64,000 nucleotides of DNA, taken from the NCBI RefSeq assembly GCF_004745485.1, contig NZ_RHFG01000006.1:62001-126000 (forward strand), given 5' to 3'. Position 1 is the stretch's first letter. The number at the start of each line of letters is the position of its first letter. Positions 59,006 to 64,000 of the stretch are shown in pieces. The notes below the pieces were generated by a model, which saw only the letters and a list, made by a program, of their open reading frames with translations, was not told the origin of the DNA and did not search any database. Origin of the DNA: Brevibacterium sp. S22. Lineage in GTDB: Bacteria > Actinomycetota > Actinomycetes > Actinomycetales > Brevibacteriaceae. The translations under genes were made by a program, and so were the position numbers.

Positions 59006-59390
59006 GATGGTCTGGTCCGATTCCTCTCTGGCGTTCCCAGGCGATCTCTCTGGCCTCGGCACGGTCGACCGCCTCGGCGAGTTCATCTCGGTACAGCATA
59101 GATCGACGCAGGTGTTTGGTGCGATATCCCGCGCGGCCGACCATATGGGTGGCGACGGGGATGGTCACGAGCTGGAAGGAGATGACGATCGCCAGAGTCG
59201 TCACCGTCGCCCAGGTCGGGAACTGGATGGCGATCGCCACTGCGATCAGCATCAGGCCCAGCACCTGGGGCTTCGCACTCGCGTGCATCCGTGAGAGGAG
59301 GTCGCCGAAGCGGACGAGTCCGATCGCGGCGGCCAGGGACAGAACCGCGCCGAGGAAGATGAGCACTGCCGAGATGATGTCAAGAACCAC
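58995..59390 (-). CDS. mnhG: Mrp antiporter subunit G
   Basis: The 131-residue subunit has three hydrophobic helices. The family pattern is visible in DIISAVLIFLGAVLSLAAAIG and RFGDLLSRMHASAKPQVLG. G subunits help assemble the seven-part Na+(Li+,K+)/H+ antiporter. The start is GTG 59390, with AGGGGAA about 6 bases upstream. It overlaps the mnhF stop by 11 bases. Upstream open frame is the shadow of mnhF. The C-terminus is longer and charged (EIAWERQRGIGPDHH). Confidence 0.88.
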   Translation of the reverse strand: MVLDIISAVLIFLGAVLSLAAAIGLVRFGDLLSRMHASAKPQVLGLMLIAVAIAIQFPTWATVTTLAIVISFQLVTIPVATHMVGRAGYRTKHLRRSMLYRDELAEAVDRAEAREIAWERQRGIGPDHHDG

Positions 59391-59976
59391 GACTGTTCCC
59401 CTCTCCCTTTTCGGTCGACATGTGTTCGGCGTCATCGGGTCCCGGGTCAGGCCCGGTGCCCTCGCCTTCACCGCCGCTGTCGGCGTGGACGTCATACGTC
59501 GGATCCGCGATCTCGGTGACCTCGTCGCTCGGGCGAGCCGCTCGCACCGATGTGGGCTCAGCACGGGGCTGTGCCCGGTCGGCCGCCTCGGCGGAACCTT
59601 CGACGGATTCCTCGGCAGAATCCTCAGCGTCCGCGTCACGCGGCATATGCCAATCCGTGTTGGAGAAGTCCGACAGTGCCCCCGCCTCGGCGCCGGGAGT
59701 CATCGAATCGGACTTCGACACATACCTCGACACGCTCACCGAACCGACGAAGCCGAGCATCGCGAGCACGATGAGCACGGGCAGCAGATCCGTCCGGTCG
59801 GACAGGGCCATGTACCCGCCGAGTCCGCACATGATCGAGGCGAGCACGACGTCGGTGCCGATCATGCGGTCGAGGATCGAGGGACCGCGGACGATGCGGT
59901 AGAGAGCAGCGACCACCGAGGCGGCCAGCAGCACCGCACCGGCGATGACGAGCGTGTGGAGGACGATCTCACTCAT
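59380..59976 (-). CDS. mnhF: Mrp antiporter subunit F with acidic tail
   Basis: The 198-residue subunit has three hydrophobic helices within residues 5-85, with YRIVRGPSILDRMIGTDVV typical of MrpF. The usual length is about 90 residues. Here about 110 extra residues (88-198), rich in Ala, Asp, Glu and Ser, form a cytoplasmic tail of unknown role. ATG 59976 overlaps the mnhE stop by 4 bases. MrpF is thought to take part in cation translocation. Confidence 0.9.
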   Translation of the reverse strand: MSEIVLHTLVIAGAVLLAASVVAALYRIVRGPSILDRMIGTDVVLASIMCGLGGYMALSDRTDLLPVLIVLAMLGFVGSVSVSRYVSKSDSMTPGAEAGALSDFSNTDWHMPRDADAEDSAEESVEGSAEAADRAQPRAEPTSVRAARPSDEVTEIADPTYDVHADSGGEGEGTGPDPGPDDAEHMSTEKGEGNSRGS

Positions 59977-60599
59977 GATCGGCCCCCTTCGGTCTCATTG
60001 AGCGGATCCGGCCTGGCCCGCAGTGCGGCGAGGTCACGGTGCGAACCGAGGGTGCGGATGAGCAGCTCTTCGATGTGATAGACCTGCGCCTTGGCCTTGC
60101 GCAGCTTCTCCTCCGAATCGCAGTCGAGGAAGTGCAGGTACAGGATGCCCATCGCGCGGTCGCTGTCGATGATGATCGACCCGGGGATGAGGCTGGCGGT
60201 ATCGGCGATGAGGGTGAGCACGAGGTCCGAGCTCGTGCGCAGATCGCAGGCGATGACAGACCCGGCTCCGACCGCTCGGCGGCGGAACGCGTACCAGGCG
60301 ACCTCGACGGAGGCGTAGAGCACCGAGTAGAGGAACCACAGACCGAACACCGTCGCATGCCAGACGTTGAACCGTCCGGAGAGCACGATGGGCGGAAGGT
60401 AGAACACACGTGTGACGGTGAAGGCCAGCACGATTCCGGAGACCACGGTGAGCACCGTGACCGAATCCCACAGCATCAGCCACAGCAGAACCAGCGAGAT
60501 CAGCAGCACGAGCTGCTGGATGATTCCGCGGCCCCGGCTCATCCGCGCGCGGTTGGGCGCCGGTGCCCGATTCTGTCCCTGCGCACGGTTCGGGCTCAT
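59973..60599 (-). CDS. mnhE: Mrp antiporter subunit E
   Basis: The 208-residue subunit shows an N-terminal basic leader, hydrophobic helices around IIQQLVLLISLVLLWLMLW and VVSGIVLAFTVTRVFYLPP, and the conserved NVWHATVFGLWFLYSVLYAS. A C-terminal cytoplasmic domain includes GSIIIDSDRAMGILYLHFLD, as in MrpE proteins. ATG 60599 overlaps the mnhD stop by 4 bases. Confidence 0.88.
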   Translation of the reverse strand: MSPNRAQGQNRAPAPNRARMSRGRGIIQQLVLLISLVLLWLMLWDSVTVLTVVSGIVLAFTVTRVFYLPPIVLSGRFNVWHATVFGLWFLYSVLYASVEVAWYAFRRRAVGAGSVIACDLRTSSDLVLTLIADTASLIPGSIIIDSDRAMGILYLHFLDCDSEEKLRKAKAQVYHIEELLIRTLGSHRDLAALRARPDPLNETEGGRS

Positions 60600-62179
60600 G
60601 ACTCATCACCTCCGAGCACGTTCGTGACGTACTGGATCGGGGTCGAGAGGTTCTCCGCCGCCCGGTTCGACATGTCCCACAGGGGTTCGGCGGCGACCGT
60701 GAGGGCGATGGAGGCGATCACCACCACCGAGGTGGCCACCACCATGGCAGGGGGAACTCCGATCTGAGACTTCCACTTCTTCCCCGCCAGCAGCGTCTTC
60801 TTCCGCTCCGTGAACTCTTCGACGAGGTCTTCGTTCGGCTCTTCGGCATCGGCCGGATCACGCCAGAACGCGAGGTTGAAGGTACGCCCGATGACGTAGA
60901 GGGTGAGCAGACTCGTCACGGTGCCGGCGACGATGAGGACCGTGGGCAGCCAGGCGTGATCGTCGAAACCGGCGAGGAAGAGCGCGACCTTGCCGATGAA
61001 CCCGGAGAACGGCGGAATTCCGGAGAGGTTGAGAGCCGGGATGAAGAAGGTGATCGTGAGCACCGGCGAGAGCACCATGAGACCGCCCAGCGACCTCGTG
61101 GAGGTGGACCCGCCGCGCATCTCGACGAGTCCGATGGCCAGGAACAGTGCGGTCTGGACGATGATGTGGTGGACCGTGTAGTAGATCGCCGCGGACAGAC
61201 CGATACTCGTCCCCAAGGCCACGCCGAAGAGCATGTAGCCGATATGGGAGACCAAGGTGAAGGACACGATCCTCTTGATCTCCGACTGTGCGATGGCACC
61301 GAAGATGCCCACGACCATCGTCAGACCTGCCGCGATGAGCAGCGGCACTCGCAGTGACGATTCTGCGAACAGCAGCGTTTCGGTGCGGATGATCGCGTAG
61401 ATGCCGACCTTCGTCAGCAGACCGGCGAAGACCGCGGTCACCGGCGCCGGGGCCGTCGGATAGGAGTCTGGAAGCCAGAAGGACAGCGGGAAGATCGCGG
61501 CCTTGATGCCGAAGCCCAGCAGCAGCAGGACGTGGAGGATCATCTGCACATCGGCTGGCAGAGCCGACAGCCTCTCGGCGAGCTGGGCCATATTCACGGT
61601 CCCGGTCGCGGCATAGATGACGCCGATGGCGGCGAGGAAGATCACCGAGGACACCAGCGAGATGATCACATAGGTGACTCCCGCCCGGATCCGCTCCGCC
61701 GTGGCACCGAGCGTGAGCAGAACATAGGAGGCGACGAGGAACATCTCGAAGCCGACGTAGAGGTTGAACAGATCGCCCGCGAGGAACGAGTTCGCAATGC
61801 CTGCGCACAGCACCAGATAGCTGGGGTTGAACACGGAGATCGGAGTTTCGTTCGAGTCGTCGTTGGCGTCCTGACTCAGTGCGTAGACGAGCACACACAG
61901 GGTGACCAGGGAGGACACGATGAGCATGAGCGACGACAGCCGGTCGGCGACGAGCACGATGCCCGCCGGCGGCTGCCAGCCGCCGATCGCCACGACCTGC
62001 GGTCCGTGCGCATCGACGCCGAAGAGGATCATCGTGGCGATGACCATGACCGCGAGCAGGATCGCGATCGACACGAAGTTCTGCGCCCGCGTGTGTTTGG
62101 ACAGGATCAGCGCGATTCCGGCACCGATGAGCGGCAGCAGCACGGGGAGGGGAACGAGCACGGGCAGCAGATCGATCAT
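60596..62179 (-). CDS. mnhD: Mrp antiporter subunit D (complex I NuoM/N-like)
   Basis: The 527-residue protein is a 14-helix antiporter subunit related to complex I. The key Glu145 is in YVGFEMFLVASYVL and the key Lys226 in LLGFGIKAAIFPLSFWLPD, both placed as in MrpD where they are essential for transport. ATG 62179 overlaps mnhC by 4 bases. A short charged C-terminus includes DAEEPNEDLVEEFTERKK. Confidence 0.92.
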   Translation of the reverse strand: MIDLLPVLVPLPVLLPLIGAGIALILSKHTRAQNFVSIAILLAVMVIATMILFGVDAHGPQVVAIGGWQPPAGIVLVADRLSSLMLIVSSLVTLCVLVYALSQDANDDSNETPISVFNPSYLVLCAGIANSFLAGDLFNLYVGFEMFLVASYVLLTLGATAERIRAGVTYVIISLVSSVIFLAAIGVIYAATGTVNMAQLAERLSALPADVQMILHVLLLLGFGIKAAIFPLSFWLPDSYPTAPAPVTAVFAGLLTKVGIYAIIRTETLLFAESSLRVPLLIAAGLTMVVGIFGAIAQSEIKRIVSFTLVSHIGYMLFGVALGTSIGLSAAIYYTVHHIIVQTALFLAIGLVEMRGGSTSTRSLGGLMVLSPVLTITFFIPALNLSGIPPFSGFIGKVALFLAGFDDHAWLPTVLIVAGTVTSLLTLYVIGRTFNLAFWRDPADAEEPNEDLVEEFTERKKTLLAGKKWKSQIGVPPAMVVATSVVVIASIALTVAAEPLWDMSNRAAENLSTPIQYVTNVLGGDES

Positions 62180-62811
62180 GCGTCGTCTCCCGGCTGCTTC
62201 GCGTCCCGAGCATCGTCGGCGGCCTCGGCCTCCTCGGCACTGTGGGCCTCCGTCTGCGACTCCGCGGCCGCCTCGGCGATGGCATCGGCTTCGGCCGGAG
62301 TCGGCGCATCCTCGATGTCCTCGGCGAGGTCCTCCCGCTCTGTGGGGGTGCCGTCGTCGTCGAGGTCGATGGCACCGGTGATCGGGGACTCCGCCTCGTC
62401 ACCGAACTCGGTGTCATCGTAGTCGGTGCTCGCCTCCGCCTCGGAGTCGATGAGCTTCGTGATCGCCACCTGAAGGTCGGTGTCGTCGTCCTGCAGCGAG
62501 TCGGCGCGCATAAGCCTCCAGGATCGGTAGATCATCGCCAACAGGAACGCCGTCACGGAGAAGGTGATGACGATGGCCGTGAGGATGAGCGCATGCGGCA
62601 GCGGATCGGACATACCCTCGGTCGACAGGTTCTCTCCGTCTGTCAGGGGCGGAGAGCCACGGCCGGCGGTGAGGATGATGAGCAGGTTCACTCCGTTGCC
62701 GAGCAGGATGAAGCCGAGCAGAACGCGGGTCAGCGAGCGTTCGAGCATGAGGTAGATGCCGGCGGCGAAGAGGACGCCCATGGCCAGGACCATGACGAAG
62801 GGCACGCTCAT
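62176..62811 (-). CDS. mnhC: Mrp antiporter subunit C (NuoK-like) with acidic tail
   Basis: The 211-residue subunit has three NuoK-like helices (about residues 4-24, 28-49 and 73-97), with [25 protein letters not shown]. The core ends near residue 101 and is followed by about 110 mostly Asp/Glu/Ala residues, far beyond the usual ~115 total. ATG 62811 overlaps the mnhAB stop by 4 bases. The tail resembles that on mnhF in composition. Confidence 0.9.
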   Translation of the reverse strand: MSVPFVMVLAMGVLFAAGIYLMLERSLTRVLLGFILLGNGVNLLIILTAGRGSPPLTDGENLSTEGMSDPLPHALILTAIVITFSVTAFLLAMIYRSWRLMRADSLQDDDTDLQVAITKLIDSEAEASTDYDDTEFGDEAESPITGAIDLDDDGTPTEREDLAEDIEDAPTPAEADAIAEAAAESQTEAHSAEEAEAADDARDAKQPGDDA

Positions 62812-64000
62812 AGGCGGCCTCCTTCCGCACCGTTGTCGACGTCGAGTTCATTGACCCGGTCCATGATCTCGGAAACAGCACGGTGTTCGGCAGTGGCGCC
62901 GATGTCCTCGGAGAAGTTCACATTGTCGTGGATGCGGCTGGTCAGCATCGTCTCGTCGCGCTCCTGATGCAGGTCGACTTCGGCTCCCAGCGAGCGGAGG
63001 ATGTCGAGCATGAGGCCGACGACGATGAGGTAGACGCCGATGTCGAAGAACGTCGAGGTGCCGAAGGACAGGTGCCCCAGCAGCGGCAGATCGCCCTCGA
63101 GGTAGACGGAGTCGAAGACCGTCTCTCCCCAGACCCAACCGCCGATGACGGTCAGGATCGCGGTGGTCAGGCCGGTGCCCAGCATTCCCGAGGGAGTGAA
63201 GGGAGCCGCCTCGGCGAGTTCGTACTTGCCTCCGGCGAGGTAGCGCACGACAAGGGCGAGACCGGCGACGAGGCCGCCGGCGAATCCTCCGCCGGGCTCA
63301 TTGTGCCCGGCGAAGAGGAGGTAGACGGAGAAGACGAGGACGGCGTGGAAGATCAGACGCGCGGTGACTTCGAGGATGATCGAACGGTTGCGTGGGGCCA
63401 GGGTGCGTCCGGCGATGAGCCAGGACACGCGCTTCTGCGACAGCCCCTCCCCACGGCCGGCGTGGTGGAGGTCGACGACGTCCTCGGATACGGGTTGGAA
63501 GCGGATTCGGCCGGCCGCCTCGGTGCCGTCCTTCTTCCGCTCGAAACGGTGCAGGTGGCCTTCGCGACCGCGCACGAAGATGAGGCCGGCGACACCGGTG
63601 CCTGCGGCCACGAGCACCGAGATCTCGCCCATCGTGTCCCAGGCGCGGATGTCGACGAGGGTGACGTTGACGATGTTCTTGCCGTGGCCGAGTTCGTAGG
63701 CGAGCTGCCCGAAGTCGGTGGAGACCGGGTCGCTCATGCGCACACCTGCGGCGATGAGGACGACGAGCATCACGGTGATGCCCACAGCACCGCCGATGAT
63801 CGCCCGCCAGGCGGGGGTGAGGCGACCGGTGGACTCACCGATGCGCGCCGGCAGACGGCGGAGGACGAGGACGAAGACGACGATCGTGATGGTTTCGACG
63901 AGCACCTGGGTCAGGGCCAGGTCGGGAGCGCCGACGAAGGCGAAATAGGCGACCATGGCATAACCGGAGATGCCGGTGACGACGACAGCGGTGAACCGCT
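62808..64000 (-). CDS. mnhA: Mrp antiporter fused subunits A/B, 5' part outside the window
   Basis: The visible ~397 C-terminal residues are open to the right edge, so the start lies beyond the window. They include the end of MrpA ([30 protein letters not shown] [20 protein letters not shown], then [20 protein letters not shown]). After a charged linker comes an MrpB-like region: [40 protein letters not shown] and [20 protein letters not shown] fused A/B subunit is common in Actinobacteria. Its stop overlaps mnhC by 4 bases. It heads the mnhAB-C-D-E-F-G-regulator-kinase-lipoprotein operon. Confidence 0.9.
   Translation of the reverse strand, partial: RFTAVVVTGISGYAMVAYFAFVGAPDLALTQVLVETITIVVFVLVLRRLPARIGESTGRLTPAWRAIIGGAVGITVMLVVLIAAGVRMSDPVSTDFGQLAYELGHGKNIVNVTLVDIRAWDTMGEISVLVAAGTGVAGLIFVRGREGHLHRFERKKDGTEAAGRIRFQPVSEDVVDLHHAGRGEGLSQKRVSWLIAGRTLAPRNRSIILEVTARLIFHAVLVFSVYLLFAGHNEPGGGFAGGLVAGLALVVRYLAGGKYELAEAAPFTPSGMLGTGLTTAILTVIGGWVWGETVFDSVYLEGDLPLLGHLSFGTSTFFDIGVYLIVVGLMLDILRSLGAEVDLHQERDETMLTSRIHDNVNFSEDIGATAEHRAVSEIMDRVNELDVDNGAEGGRL

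Overview
The window is GC-rich, densely packed actinobacterial chromosome. An oleA–oleBC–oleD long-chain olefin cluster with fused OleBC, a Tat-secreted DyP peroxidase next to a PCu(A)C copper chaperone, a DUF222/HNH nuclease, an LPxTG surface protein and an Mrp antiporter with fused A/B subunits point to Micrococcales. Brevibacterium is the best guess; this is inference from gene content, not from a marker gene. No rRNA, tRNA, CRISPR array, transposase or prophage was seen.

Layout. 1-6.1 kb: a hairpin element, an orphan membrane protein, then oleA/oleBC/oleD. 6.1-12.9 kb: an acidic-tailed membrane protein, propionyl-CoA synthetase, a divergent pair (MarR-like regulator with a Gly/Phe-rich segment, and an acidic/His/Gly-rich protein) around an array of ACATG half-sites, a SRPBCC protein and an LssY_C membrane protein. 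13-16 kb: a MerR regulator with a HEAT-like C-terminus, a HEAT-repeat protein and a GyrI-like protein, with a MerR-type palindrome between the last two. 16-26.5 kb: housekeeping and accessory metabolism (lysozyme-like protein, SmtB-type ArsR, EamA exporter, aminotransferase, AhpD-like protein, cupin, a glutamate-cysteine-ligase-family gene broken by one frameshift, M20 peptidase, FkbM methyltransferase, MenC/NAAAR, CDF metal exporter). 26.5-36 kb: flotillin, DUF3817, a TetR-SDR-SDR operon with a double operator, an LPxTG-anchored M28 peptidase, VIT1-like transporter, PabC. 36-38.6 kb: small membrane proteins, AroD, an alpha/beta hydrolase.

38.9-46 kb is the most distinctive block. It is a glycine-betaine/proline-type ABC importer (ATPase with CBS domains, one permease) followed by four tandem paralogous lipoprotein substrate-binding proteins, separated by hairpin terminators. 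The fourth has its own promoter with a perfect palindrome in the spacer. The third has lost a conserved Trp in the likely ligand pocket. 46-50.3 kb carries Ogt and the DyP/PCu(A)C/His-rich membrane protein cluster. 50.6-55.7 kb has the HNH nuclease, a degenerate repeat block, NagA and an S9 peptidase.

55.9-64 kb is one translationally coupled minus-strand operon, mnhAB(partial)-C-D-E-F-G, then an OmpR-type response regulator, a histidine kinase with a long Pro/Gln-rich tail and a lipoprotein. Nearly every junction overlaps by 4-11 bases, so a cation/proton antiporter appears to be co-produced with its own signalling module. Together with the four-receptor osmolyte importer this suggests a salt- and alkali-adapted lifestyle. 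Many genes lack a Shine-Dalgarno and start 6-7 bases after a -10-like hexamer, which suggests frequent leaderless transcripts.
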